Assembly: GCF_900114375.1 (NCBI RefSeq)
Contig: NZ_FOSV01000006.1
Location: forward strand, 180,532-244,531
DNA from: Methylorubrum salsuginis
GTDB lineage: Bacteria > Pseudomonadota > Alphaproteobacteria > Rhizobiales > Beijerinckiaceae
Length of the DNA: 64,000 nt
Direction: 5' to 3'
Part shown: piece after piece, positions 25,418 through 36,483 of the stretch
Numbering within the stretch: the stretch's first letter is position 1
Layout of the letters: each line of letters begins with the position of its first letter
The notes under the pieces: generated by a model
What the model saw: the letters and a program-made list of their open reading frames with translations, nothing else
Databases searched by the model: none
What the model was told of the DNA's origin: nothing
Made by a program: the position numbers and the translations under genes

Positions 25418-25978
25418 TCAGAAGTCGATCCGCTTGTAGACGTCCGCCACGGCGAGGGCGCCGCCCAGTTCGGGCAGATCGATCCGCTCGTCGGCTCTGG
25501 CGAGCTGCATCGTCCAGCCGGATCCCCGCCGCCACACTTCGATCCGCGCCTCGTCCGGCTCGATCAGCAGGAGGGTCCGAAGGGACGGGATCGATTGATA
25601 GAAGCGCGCCTTGAGCCCGCGGTCGTTGATCAGGGTGGAGGGCGAGAGGACTTCGGCCACCAGCAGCGGATCGTCGGCGTAGCCGTCCGGCAGTTCGGCC
25701 CCGCAGCGGACGAGCGCGTCCGGGATCGGCGCGTAGTCATCGAACGCCTCGCTCAGGACGGCGAGGCCGGATTGAGCCCAGCATCCCCGCGGATCGGCGA
25801 GGTCGCCGAGCGCCCGAAGGAGGTTGTAGACGATGCGGTGATGACGATCCTTGGCCGGCGCCATCATCACAGGCGCGCCGTCGATCAGTTCCCAGCGCTC
25901 GCCCTCGGGCCGGGCGGCGACCCATTGCTTGTATTCCGCGACCCGCATGGGCGGATCGCGGCGGACGGCGACGGCCAT
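25418..25978 (-). CDS. Uma2-family putative endonuclease, paralogue 3
   Basis: 186 residues, closely related to paralogue 2 along the whole length (RWELIDGAPVMMAPAKDRHH, APIPDALVRCGAELPDGYAD, PLLVAEVLSPSTLINDRGLK, RFYQSIPSLRTLLLIEPDEA). Core acidic and Lys residues of the PD-(D/E)XK fold are kept. It is the first of the three in transcription order and is followed downstream by the other two with spacers of 62-70 bp. A recent tandem duplication of 2 and 3, after an older split from 1, is the simplest reading. Confidence 0.86.
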   Translation of the reverse strand: MAVAVRRDPPMRVAEYKQWVAARPEGERWELIDGAPVMMAPAKDRHHRIVYNLLRALGDLADPRGCWAQSGLAVLSEAFDDYAPIPDALVRCGAELPDGYADDPLLVAEVLSPSTLINDRGLKARFYQSIPSLRTLLLIEPDEARIEVWRRGSGWTMQLARADERIDLPELGGALAVADVYKRIDF

Positions 25979-26018
25979 CGCTCACACCTCCGCGTGAAGA
26001 CCCGCAGCGTAGCATCGC

Positions 26019-26044
26019 GGGGCCGCCCTGTCGCGGGCGGCCCC
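26019..26044 (-). terminator. Perfect hairpin downstream of homospermidine synthase
   Basis: GGGGCCGCCC (26019-26028) and GGGCGGCCCC (26035-26044) with loop TGTCGC lie 10 bp beyond the hss stop codon. There is no T tract, so it may act as a Rho-assisted stop or 3'-end stabiliser rather than a classical terminator. Confidence 0.6.
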
Positions 26045-26054
26045 CTGTCTCGCT

Positions 26055-27503
26055 TCAGCGATGAACCAGCACGTTGCGGAACTGCCAGGGGTCGCTCGTG
26101 TCGATGTCCTCCGGGAACAGGCCGGGGCGGTCGGTGAGCGGGGTCCAGTCGGTGTAGACGCCCACCACCGGGCCGAGATACGGCGTCTGCACTTCGAGAC
26201 AGCGGCGGAAATCGATCTCGTCGGCCTCGACGATGCCGGCCTCGGGGTTCTCCAGCGCCCAGACCATGCCGGCGAGCACGGCCGAGGTCACCTGCAGGCC
26301 GGTGGCGTTCTGGTAGGGGGCGACGCGGCGGGTCTCCTCGATGGAGAGCTGCGAGCCGTACCAGTAGGCGTTCTTCTTGTGGCCGTAGAGGAGCACGCCG
26401 AGTTCGTCGATGCCGTCGACGATCTCGTTCTCGTCGAGGATGTGCTGCTGCTCCTGCACCTTGCCGGCATTGCCCCACATCTCATGGAGCGAGAGCACGG
26501 CGTCGTTGGCCGGGTGGTAGGCGTAGTGGCAGGTCGGGCGGTAGACCGCCTCGCCGTTCTCGCGCACCGTGTAGTAGTCGGCGATCGAGATCGCCTCGTT
26601 GTGGGTGACGAGGAAGCCGAACTGCGCGCCCACCGTCGGCACCCAGGTGCGGACGCGGGTGTCGGCGCCGGGCTGGAGCAGGAAGATCGCGCAGCGCGAG
26701 CCCTTGGTCTGGCCCTCGGCGTTGTCCGGCTTCCACGTCTCGTGCGTGCCCCAGCCGAGCTCGGCCGGCTGGTTGCCTTCGGAGACGAAGCCTTCGACCG
26801 ACCACGTGTTGACGAACACGCCCATGGGCTTGGGGTGCTTGGCGCGCTGGGTGTCGCGCTCGGCGATGTGGACGCCCTTGACGCCGACCTTGTGCATCAG
26901 CGCGGCCCATTCCTCGCGGGTCTTGGGCTCGGGATCGGTCACGCCGGTATCCGCCGCGACGTTCAGGAGCGCCTGCTTGACGAACCACGACACCATGCCG
27001 GGATTGGCGCCGCAGCACGACACCGCCGTCGGGCCGCCGGGCGCGGCGCGGCGGGCCTCGAGGATGTTCTCGCGCAGGGCATAGTTGGTGCGGTCGGCCT
27101 GGGTCAGGCCCTTGTCGAAGTAGAAGCCGGTCCAGGGCTCAGCCACCGTGTCGATGTAGAGCGCGCCGAGCTCACGGCAGAGCTCGAGGATGTCGCGCGA
27201 TGAGGTGTCGACCGACAGGTTCACGCAGAAGCCCTGGCCGCCGCCCTCGGTGAGGAGCGGGGTGAGGACGTCGCGGTAGTTCTCCTTCGTCAGCGCCACC
27301 TGCTCGAAGCGCAGACCGTGCTTGTCGGCGAGATCCTTATGCGCGTCGGAGGGCTCGACCACCGTGAAGCGGTTCTTGTCGTACTCGAAATGCCGCTCGA
27401 TCAGGGGAAGCGTGCCGCGACCGATCGAGCCGAAGCCGATCATCACGATCGGGCCGGTGATGCGGCCGTGGACGGGCCAATCCTGCTTCTGACCGTCGGA
27501 CAT
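26055..27503 (-). CDS. hss: Homospermidine synthase
   Basis: 482 residues, full family length. The N-terminal NAD-binding motif is IVMIGFGSIGRGTLPLIERH. Further family blocks are VEPSDAHKDLADKHGLRFEQ, NLSVDTSSRDILELC, DTVAEPWTGFYFD, CCGANPGMVSWFVKQAL and the C-terminal YQNATGLQVTSAVLAG. The cytoplasmic enzyme makes sym-homospermidine from two putrescines (or putrescine plus spermidine), using NAD as a cofactor that is reduced and re-oxidised. It is the alphaproteobacterial substitute for spermidine in many species. GAGGAG sits about 10 nt before ATG 27503. It stands alone, with a hairpin behind it. Confidence 0.95.
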   Translation of the reverse strand: MSDGQKQDWPVHGRITGPIVMIGFGSIGRGTLPLIERHFEYDKNRFTVVEPSDAHKDLADKHGLRFEQVALTKENYRDVLTPLLTEGGGQGFCVNLSVDTSSRDILELCRELGALYIDTVAEPWTGFYFDKGLTQADRTNYALRENILEARRAAPGGPTAVSCCGANPGMVSWFVKQALLNVAADTGVTDPEPKTREEWAALMHKVGVKGVHIAERDTQRAKHPKPMGVFVNTWSVEGFVSEGNQPAELGWGTHETWKPDNAEGQTKGSRCAIFLLQPGADTRVRTWVPTVGAQFGFLVTHNEAISIADYYTVRENGEAVYRPTCHYAYHPANDAVLSLHEMWGNAGKVQEQQHILDENEIVDGIDELGVLLYGHKKNAYWYGSQLSIEETRRVAPYQNATGLQVTSAVLAGMVWALENPEAGIVEADEIDFRRCLEVQTPYLGPVVGVYTDWTPLTDRPGLFPEDIDTSDPWQFRNVLVHR

Positions 27504-27775
27504 GGTGGAACGCTCCTCGTCGGGCTGCTCGTCGTGTGAGAGCGGCGTGATTGATGCCTGGAAATGACGAGCGGATGACGGTTCGGCGTCGAGCGGTCAA
27601 CCGGCGAGCCACGAGAGTGTTGCAAAACTGTGAAGGTGCGAGGGCACCGGCATGAGCCCAGCGCAAGCCTGCGGCGGACGTCGCGTGGGACGCGAGTCCG
27701 GTGGGAAACCTTTATATTGCACCGCAACAAGGGAGCGACGCCCAGGGCCCACCACCGAACAAGGGGACCCGACCC

Positions 27776-27958
27776 ATGCTGACCATCCTCACCGCCCAGC
27801 CCGTCCGCCCCGAGGTCGAGGCGATCGACCGCGATCCGGGCATCATCACCCTGCTCTCCGCATTGCTGCGCACCGCCCGCCGCTCCAAGGGCGGCCGCGC
27901 CGGCGAAGGCATCGGCCTGTTCGCCTCGTCCACGGCTTGGCCGCACAACGTGCGCTGA
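27776..27958 (+). CDS. Small conserved-looking protein of unknown function (60 aa)
   Basis: MLTILTAQPVRPEVEAIDRD is followed by GIITLLSALLRTARRSKGGR and a C-terminal ASSTAWPHNVR tail. The middle is an amphipathic, Arg/Lys-rich helix, suggesting membrane-surface or nucleic-acid contact. An AGGGG motif lies about 9 nt before the ATG and a TATATT box (about 27713-27718) sits 58 bp upstream, which supports expression. No family is recognised. It is divergent from hss. An in-frame ATG at 27701 would add 25 residues with no clear ribosome binding site. Confidence 0.55.
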   Translation: MLTILTAQPVRPEVEAIDRDPGIITLLSALLRTARRSKGGRAGEGIGLFASSTAWPHNVR

Positions 27959-28045
27959 CTCTTGTCAGGATTCTTTGGGGCGGCTGACGCTGCCCTGACG
28001 ACTCCGAAAACTCCGCGCCGTCATTGCGAGGCGGAGCATATGAAA

Positions 28046-28076
28046 CGGGCAGGGAAGGCGTCGCCTCCCCTGCCCG
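28046..28076 (-). terminator. Hairpin downstream of glgP
   Basis: CGGGCAGGG (28046-28054) pairs with CCCTGCCCG (28068-28076). The stem is extended inward by AAGGCG/CGCCTC with one mismatch. It lies 31 bp after the glgP stop. A weak T/A-containing tail follows on the minus strand, so termination is probable but not certain. Confidence 0.6.
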
Positions 28077-28106
28077 CTCGCGTTCGAGTCGTTCGTTACG
28101 CTGGCG

Positions 28107-30686
<2,580 letters not shown>

Positions 30687-30970
30687 CGGACCCTGCCCGC
30701 TTCTTGCGGCAGGACGAGGACCGACAACCCTGCCCGCGCATGGTGTTGCGGATGCAGGGGCTTGTCGAGACACATGCGGGCGGAGATCACCTTTGCAAGC
30801 GTCGTGCCTGCAAGGCTGTGTCCTTGTCGACACAAGGCTGCCGGTTCCGCACGGCCTCGCGTCACGAATTGGCGCCCGTCGCTTGAAGGCAGCCTGAACG
30901 GCCCTACCCCACCCCGGAAGAACGCGCGCCGCCATCGGGGCAGTCCCGAGGCCGACGCCGGGGAGGTCCG

Positions 30971-32575
30971 ATGCCCGACACGATCTGGTGGAAAAGCGGG
31001 ACCGTCTATCAGGTCTATCCGCGCTCGTTCCAGGACACGGACGGCGACGGCGTCGGCGACTTGGCCGGCATCACCGCCCGGCTCGACCATCTGGCGTGGC
31101 TCGGCGTCGATGCGGTGTGGATCTCGCCGTTCTTCCGCTCGCCGATGGCCGATTTCGGCTACGACGTGGCCGATTACTGCGCCGTCGATCCGCTGTTCGG
31201 CACGCTCGCCGATTTCGACGCCCTGATCGCCGAGGCGCACCGGCGCAAGCTCAAGGTCATCCTCGACTTCGTCCCCAACCACACCTCGATCGAGCATCCG
31301 TGGTTCGCCGAGAGCCGGGCGAGCCGTACCTCCGAGAAACGCGACTGGTACATCTGGCGCGATCCGGCCCCCGATGGCGGGCCGCCCAACAACTGGCTCT
31401 CCAACTTCGGCGGTCCGGCCTGGACCCGGGACGAGGCCAGCGGCCAGTACTACTATCACGCCTTCCTGGCCGAGCAGCCGGACCTGAACTGGCGCAACCC
31501 GGACGTCCGCGCGGCGATGCACGACGTGCTGCGCTTCTGGCTGGAGCGCGGCGTCGACGGCTTCCGCGTCGACGTGATCTGGCACCTGATCAAGGACGAG
31601 GGATTTCGCGACAACCCGGCAAACCCGGATTTCGCAGCCGACCGGCCCGGTATCGAGCGCTTCTCGCAGGTCTATTCCTGCGACCGGCCCGAGGTGATCG
31701 AGGTGATCGCGGGGATGCGCAGCGTTCTGCGCGAATACGGCGAGCGGGTTCTGATCGGCGAGATCTACCTGCCGATCGAGCGGCTGGTGGCCTATTACGG
31801 CCCCGACCTCACGGCGGCCGACCTGCCGTTCAACTTCCAGCTTCTCGAAACGCCCTGGCGGGCCGACGCGGTGGCGGCGCTCGTCGCCGAATACGAGGCG
31901 GCGCTCCCCGAGGGCGGATGGCCGAATTGGGTTCTGGGCAACCACGACCGGCCGCGCATCGCCGCCCGCGTCGGCGAGGCGCAGGCGCGGGTCGCCGCGA
32001 TGCTGCTCCTGACGCTGCGCGGCACGCCGACGCTCTATTACGGCGACGAGATCGGGCTCGGTCACGTGCCGATCCCGGCGGACCGGGTGCGGGACCCGTG
32101 GGAGAAGAACGAGCCCGGCCACGGGCGCGACCCGGTCCGCACGCCGATGCAGTGGGACGAGGGCCCGAACGCGGGCTTCAGCCCGGCCGAGCCGTGGCTG
32201 CCGCAGACGGCGGACCTTGAGCGCCGCAACGTCGATGCGATGCGCGACGATTCCCGCTCGATCCTGACGCTCTACCGCCGCCTGCTCTCGCTGCGCCGCG
32301 ATCACGCCGCGCTCTCGGTCGGCGGCTGGCGCGGCCTCCCCCTCGCGCCCGAACACGCCGCCGAAATCTTCGCCTACGAGCGGTTCGAGGGTGCCGAAAC
32401 CGTGCGCATCCTGCTCAATTTCGGGGGCTCCGAGCAGGCGGTGCCGCTGGAGGGCGGACCGGCCTGGACCGTCCTGCTTTCGACCCGTCCGGGGCGGGCG
32501 GGCGAGATCGCCCGCGATGTCCTGCCGCTCGCGCCGGACGAGGGCGTGGTGCTGCGCGCCGATTCGTCGAGATGA
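30971..32575 (+). CDS. GH13 alpha-glucosidase/oligo-1,6-glucosidase-type hydrolase
   Basis: 534 residues, typical of GH13 oligosaccharide hydrolases. It opens DTIWWKSGTVYQVYPRSFQD. Conserved regions are VILDFVPNHTS (region I), GFRVDVIWHLIKD with the nucleophile Asp (~200), LIGEIYLPIER with the acid/base Glu (~260) and VLGNHDRPRIA with the transition-state Asp (~327). No signal peptide is present, so it works in the cytoplasm, probably on short alpha-glucans or maltose-type sugars from glycogen breakdown. Distinguishing alpha-1,4- from alpha-1,6-specificity or transglycosylation is not possible by eye. GGGGAGG precedes the ATG. glgA follows after 189 bp on the same strand. Confidence 0.9.
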   Translation: MPDTIWWKSGTVYQVYPRSFQDTDGDGVGDLAGITARLDHLAWLGVDAVWISPFFRSPMADFGYDVADYCAVDPLFGTLADFDALIAEAHRRKLKVILDFVPNHTSIEHPWFAESRASRTSEKRDWYIWRDPAPDGGPPNNWLSNFGGPAWTRDEASGQYYYHAFLAEQPDLNWRNPDVRAAMHDVLRFWLERGVDGFRVDVIWHLIKDEGFRDNPANPDFAADRPGIERFSQVYSCDRPEVIEVIAGMRSVLREYGERVLIGEIYLPIERLVAYYGPDLTAADLPFNFQLLETPWRADAVAALVAEYEAALPEGGWPNWVLGNHDRPRIAARVGEAQARVAAMLLLTLRGTPTLYYGDEIGLGHVPIPADRVRDPWEKNEPGHGRDPVRTPMQWDEGPNAGFSPAEPWLPQTADLERRNVDAMRDDSRSILTLYRRLLSLRRDHAALSVGGWRGLPLAPEHAAEIFAYERFEGAETVRILLNFGGSEQAVPLEGGPAWTVLLSTRPGRAGEIARDVLPLAPDEGVVLRADSSR

Positions 32576-32764
32576 AGCGGCCCGCGCGCAGCGCATGCAG
32601 GCCATGATGCAACCGCGGGCGCCGCGCCATCAATCTTCATCTGAACGTGGCCTGAATTGTGCGATGCAACGGAACAGAGTGCCTTCCGGAGCATTGTCAT
32701 GCGGAGCGCGGCGTTAACGGACAACACGGTCCGGGGTCTGCGTCAGGGGCGTGGGGGCGTTTCG

Positions 32765-34294
32765 ATGGCATATGTGGATCTCGGTGAGCTGCCGGCCGCC
32801 GAGGTAACGCCGTTCCCCGCCTTCGACGCCGAACCGCAGACCGAGCGCTCCCTTCTCCCCCGCATCCTGTTCGCCACGCCCGAGATGGCGGATTTCGTGA
32901 AGACCGGCGGCCTCGGCGAGGTCGCGGGTGCGCTGCCGCGGGCGCTGCGGCGCCATTACGATGTCCGCGTGCTGATCCCCGGCTATGCCTCGGTGATCGC
33001 AGGCCTCAAGAACTTCTCGGTGATCACCCGGATCGGCGCCTTCGCCGGCGTCCCCGGCTGCGAACTCGGCTACGGCACGACGGCGGACGGGCTCGGCGTC
33101 TACGCGCTGATCGCCCCCGACCTCTACGAGCGCGACGGCACGCCCTACGGCGACGCGGGCGGCGATTTCGGCGACAACGACATCCGCTTCGCGCGGCTCG
33201 GCCGCGCCGCGGCCGAACTCGCCGCCGGGCTCGACCCGTTCTGGTCGGCCGACCTCCTGCACCTCAACGATTGGCAGACCGCGCTGGCGCCGGCCTACAT
33301 GGCGTGGCTCGGCATTCGCCGCCCGAGCGTGCTGACGATCCACAACCTCGCCTATCAGGGCCTGTTTCCGCGCGACAATCTCGGGCGGATCGGCGCGCCG
33401 GACTACGCCTTCCAGATGGACGGGGTGGAGTTCTACGGCCAGCTCTCGTTTCTGAAGGCCGGGCTCTACCACGCCTCCCACGTTACCACGGTGAGCGACA
33501 CCTACGCCCGCGAGATCACCACGCCCGAGGGCGGCTGCGGCCTCGACGGCCTGCTGCGCACCCGCGCCGCGCAAGGACGGCTCACCGGCATCCTCAACGG
33601 CATCGACGAGAGCTGGGACCCGCGCACCGACCCGCACCTCGCCACGCCCTTCGAGGCCGACGACTGGAAGGGCAAGCGCGCCAACGCCGACGAGGTGCGC
33701 AAGCAGTTCGGCATGGCGGTCTCCCGCGGGCCGCTTTTCGCCATCGTCTCCCGCCTCGTCCATCAGAAGGGGATCGACCTCAGCTTGGCGGCCGCCGAAT
33801 CCATCGTCGCCGAGGGCGGGCAGCTCGTCGTCATCGGCCAGGGCGAGGGCCGGTTCGAGGAGGCGCTGCGGGATCTCGCCGGGCGCCATCCCGACAACGT
33901 CGGCGTCCATGTGGGCTTCCGCGAAACGGAAGCGCGCCGCATCTTCGCCGGCAGCGACTTCCTGCTGATGCCGTCCCGCTTCGAGCCCTGCGGGCTGGCG
34001 CAGATGTACGCCCAGCGCTTCGGCTCCCTGCCGATCGTGCGCCGCACCGGCGGCCTCAACGACACCGTCGAGGACGGGGTGACCGGCTTCACCTTCGCCG
34101 ACGCCTCGCCCCGCGGGCTGAATTCGGCGATCGCCCGCGCCTTCGAGGCCTTCGGCCAGAAGAAGCGCCTCAACACGATGCGCCGCACCGCGATGTCGCG
34201 TGAGTTCGGCTGGGACCGGGCCGCGCTCCATTATTGCGGCCTCTATTCCCGCGCCTTCGGCAACAACGCCGCCCGGCGCTGGAAGGCGGCCTGA
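32765..34294 (+). CDS. glgA: Glycogen synthase (ADP-glucose type)
   Basis: 509 residues, GT5 family. The start ATG 32765 gives MAYVDLGELPAAEVTPFPAF followed by the catalytic core. The ADP-glucose site KTGGLGEVAGALPRAL is near residue 47. LHLNDWQTALAP, LTIHNLAYQGLFPRDNLG and the C-terminal SRFEPCGLAQMYAQRFGSLP (E-x7-E motif region) are intact, as is RRTGGLNDTVED. The enzyme extends alpha-1,4-glucan chains from ADP-glucose. About 36 residues precede the domain that E. coli GlgA starts with almost directly. glgB, glgC and glgX are not in the window. Confidence 0.95.
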   Translation: MAYVDLGELPAAEVTPFPAFDAEPQTERSLLPRILFATPEMADFVKTGGLGEVAGALPRALRRHYDVRVLIPGYASVIAGLKNFSVITRIGAFAGVPGCELGYGTTADGLGVYALIAPDLYERDGTPYGDAGGDFGDNDIRFARLGRAAAELAAGLDPFWSADLLHLNDWQTALAPAYMAWLGIRRPSVLTIHNLAYQGLFPRDNLGRIGAPDYAFQMDGVEFYGQLSFLKAGLYHASHVTTVSDTYAREITTPEGGCGLDGLLRTRAAQGRLTGILNGIDESWDPRTDPHLATPFEADDWKGKRANADEVRKQFGMAVSRGPLFAIVSRLVHQKGIDLSLAAAESIVAEGGQLVVIGQGEGRFEEALRDLAGRHPDNVGVHVGFRETEARRIFAGSDFLLMPSRFEPCGLAQMYAQRFGSLPIVRRTGGLNDTVEDGVTGFTFADASPRGLNSAIARAFEAFGQKKRLNTMRRTAMSREFGWDRAALHYCGLYSRAFGNNAARRWKAA

Positions 34295-34353
34295 TCGCCG
34301 GTTTCCGGAGGAGTCCGGCGAAACGCGGGGCGCCCCTGCCGCGTTGAGCGGCC

Positions 34354-35142
34354 ATGGATGCATTGGTGGCGATCCCGCGCAGCAATCCCCTGGTCCGCAA
34401 GCTGCGGCACGGCGTCGATCTCGACGACGGCGACCGCTCGCTCCTGGCCGGGCTGTTCCGGCCGGGCCGCACCCTGGAGCCGCAGCAGGACATCGTCCGG
34501 GCCGGCGAGCCGGCACCGGGCGTCCATCTCGTCGTCGAGGGCTTCGCCTTCCGCTACAAGCTCGTCGGCGACGGGCGCCGACAGATCCTCGGCCTGCTCC
34601 TGCCGGGCGATTTCTGCGATCTGCAATCGATCGTGCTCGGCCCCTCCGACCATTACATCGCCGCGTTGACCCCCTGCACCGTCGCCGACGTGCCCCAGGA
34701 GCGGATCGACGCCCTGGTGTTCCGCGATTCGCGCATCGCCCGCGCCCTGTGGTGGGCGACGCTCGTCGATGAGAGCATCGTGCGGGAATGGCTCGCCAAT
34801 ATGGGCCAGCGCGCCGCCGACCGCCGTATCGCCCACCTGTTCTGCGAGCTGCTGCTGCGCCAGCAGATCGTCGGGGCCGCGGGCCCGACCGACTGCGCCA
34901 TGCCGATGACTCAGCCGATGCTGGCCGACATCCTCGGCATCACCACGATCCATGTCAGCCGCGTCCTGCGCGATCTGCGCGAGCAGGGGTTGATCCGGCT
35001 TCAGGAGCGTCGGCTGCACGTGCCCGACGTGGCGCGGCTGCGCGCCTTCTGCGATTTCGACCCGACCTACCTGCACCTTCTGCATCAGCCCGGCGACGCG
35101 GACGCGACCGAGGCGAGCGCGGCGGGTCGGGGTCGACCTTGA
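34354..35142 (+). CDS. Crp/Fnr-family transcriptional regulator
   Basis: 262 residues. The cyclic-nucleotide-type sensor barrel (about 30-140, PQQDIVRAGEPAPGVHLVVE and LLLPGDFCDLQ) is followed by a long dimerisation helix and a winged-helix domain with MTQPMLADILGITTIHVSRV as the recognition helix-turn-helix. It lacks the N-terminal Cys cluster of Fnr, and the cAMP-contacting Glu/Arg pair is not clear, so the ligand is unknown. Members with this alphaproteobacterial layout often respond to redox or stress cues. It begins 59 bp after glgA on the same strand, so control of glycogen metabolism is possible but unproven. Confidence 0.88.
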   Translation: MDALVAIPRSNPLVRKLRHGVDLDDGDRSLLAGLFRPGRTLEPQQDIVRAGEPAPGVHLVVEGFAFRYKLVGDGRRQILGLLLPGDFCDLQSIVLGPSDHYIAALTPCTVADVPQERIDALVFRDSRIARALWWATLVDESIVREWLANMGQRAADRRIAHLFCELLLRQQIVGAAGPTDCAMPMTQPMLADILGITTIHVSRVLRDLREQGLIRLQERRLHVPDVARLRAFCDFDPTYLHLLHQPGDADATEASAAGRGRP

Positions 35143-35158
35143 GCGCCGAGGGGCCGAG

Positions 35159-35197
35159 AGACAAGGGGACAAGAGACAAGGGGACAAGACACAAGGG
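35159..35197. repeat. Short tandem repeat, 15-bp unit, about 2.6 copies
   Basis: Unit AGACAAGGGGACAAG at 35159-35173 and 35174-35188, then a partial third copy to 35197 with one change. It lies just past the stop of the Crp/Fnr gene in the convergent space with gspF. Purine-rich on one strand. Confidence 0.8.
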
Positions 35198-35268
35198 CCC
35201 GGCCGCATTCCGGCGGAACGGATCGGCGTTCCGCCCCGCGATGGGCGCGCGAGGCGGGAAATCCGGCG

Positions 35269-36483
35269 TTACTGCGCCAGTTGCCCGACGCTGGTGATCG
35301 CGCCCATCACCGAAACGATCAGGCCGCCGATCAGCCCGCCGACCGTCACGGTCACCAGCGGGGTCATCAGGGCGAGCAGGCGGTCGATGCGCTGGCGCGT
35401 CTGGGTCTCGTGCATCTCGGCGGCGTGGATCAGCACGGGCCCGAGGCGGTTCACCTGCTCGCCGCTGGCGATGAGGTTGAGCGTCGAGGGCGCGTGCGCC
35501 TTCAGGCTCGACAGGCCGGCGGCGAGGCTCGCCCCCTCGGTCAGCCGCCGCCCCGCCTCGTCGAGGGCCGCGCGGAATACCCGGTTGCCCGCGAGCGGGC
35601 GGGTGGCCGCCACCGCGTCGGGGATCGGCACCTGCGCGGTCAAGAGCGTGCCGAGCACCCGGCAGATGCGCCCGAGCTCGATCCCGACCACGATCTCCCG
35701 CACCAGCGGCAGCCGCAGCGCGAAGCGCCCGCGGGCCGAGGCAAAGGCCGGGTCCGGCCAGAATTTTACGAGGGCGAGCGCGATCAACGCCGACCCGCCG
35801 ACGATCCACGGCCAGCCCTTGCCGACGACATCGCCGAGCGCGCCGGCCGCCCGGATCGCGAAGGGCGGCTCCCGGCCGGTGCCGTCGAACAGCGGCGCCA
35901 AGGCCGGCACCAGCACCACGACGATCATGACGAGCGTGCCAATCGCCATCAGAACCAGCAGGGACGGATAGATCATCGCCGAGGACAAGTGGCGGCGCAC
36001 CGCGTCGCGCCGCTCAATCGAGCCCGTCAGCGAGCCGATCACATCCACCAGTGTCCCCGTCGATTCGCCGGCCCGCACTATGTCGACCATGTCGGCGGGG
36101 AACGCCTGCGGGTGGACCGCCATCGCCCGCGACAGGGAGGCGCCGGACACCACCCGCTCCAAAATGTCGGCGAGGATCGGCTTGAGCGCGGCCGACGCCT
36201 GCCGCTCCACCAGCCGCAGGGCCCGGTCCACGGTGAGCCCGGCGCCGACCAGCGTGCCGAACTCCCTGAGGAAGGCGAGGCGGGCGGCGTCGTTGACCCG
36301 GTCGCGCCCGAACAGGTCGCGGCTCCAGAACGGCGCCGGCCCCATGGCGGCGACCTCGATGGCGAAGACCTGCAACCCGTCGGCGCGGAGTTGCGCCACC
36401 GCGCGCTGGCGGCTGTCGGCCTCGATCTTCCCCGAACGGGCGCGCCCGTCGGCGGCATAGGCCTGATAGGCGTAGCGCGGCAT
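35269..36483 (-). CDS. gspF: Type II secretion inner-membrane platform protein GspF
   Basis: 404 residues with the two-domain T2SSF architecture. MPRYAYQAYAADGRARSGKI is the start, then T2SSF domain 1 (LREFGTLVGAGLTVDRAL, about 72) and domain 2 (GRICRVLGTLLTAQVPIPDA, about 275). Three membrane helices are seen, around residues 170-190, 225-245 and near the C-terminus (TVTVGGLIGGLIVSVMGA). GspF is the polytopic core that couples the GspE ATPase to pseudopilus assembly. ATG 36483 overlaps the gspE stop (TGA 36483-36485) by one base, so translation is coupled. Confidence 0.93.
   Translation of the reverse strand: MPRYAYQAYAADGRARSGKIEADSRQRAVAQLRADGLQVFAIEVAAMGPAPFWSRDLFGRDRVNDAARLAFLREFGTLVGAGLTVDRALRLVERQASAALKPILADILERVVSGASLSRAMAVHPQAFPADMVDIVRAGESTGTLVDVIGSLTGSIERRDAVRRHLSSAMIYPSLLVLMAIGTLVMIVVVLVPALAPLFDGTGREPPFAIRAAGALGDVVGKGWPWIVGGSALIALALVKFWPDPAFASARGRFALRLPLVREIVVGIELGRICRVLGTLLTAQVPIPDAVAATRPLAGNRVFRAALDEAGRRLTEGASLAAGLSSLKAHAPSTLNLIASGEQVNRLGPVLIHAAEMHETQTRQRIDRLLALMTPLVTVTVGGLIGGLIVSVMGAITSVGQLAQ

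Noticed and set aside
35159..35197. CRISPR array
   Set aside because: The repeat unit is only 15 bp, without spacers, and no cas gene is present anywhere in the window.
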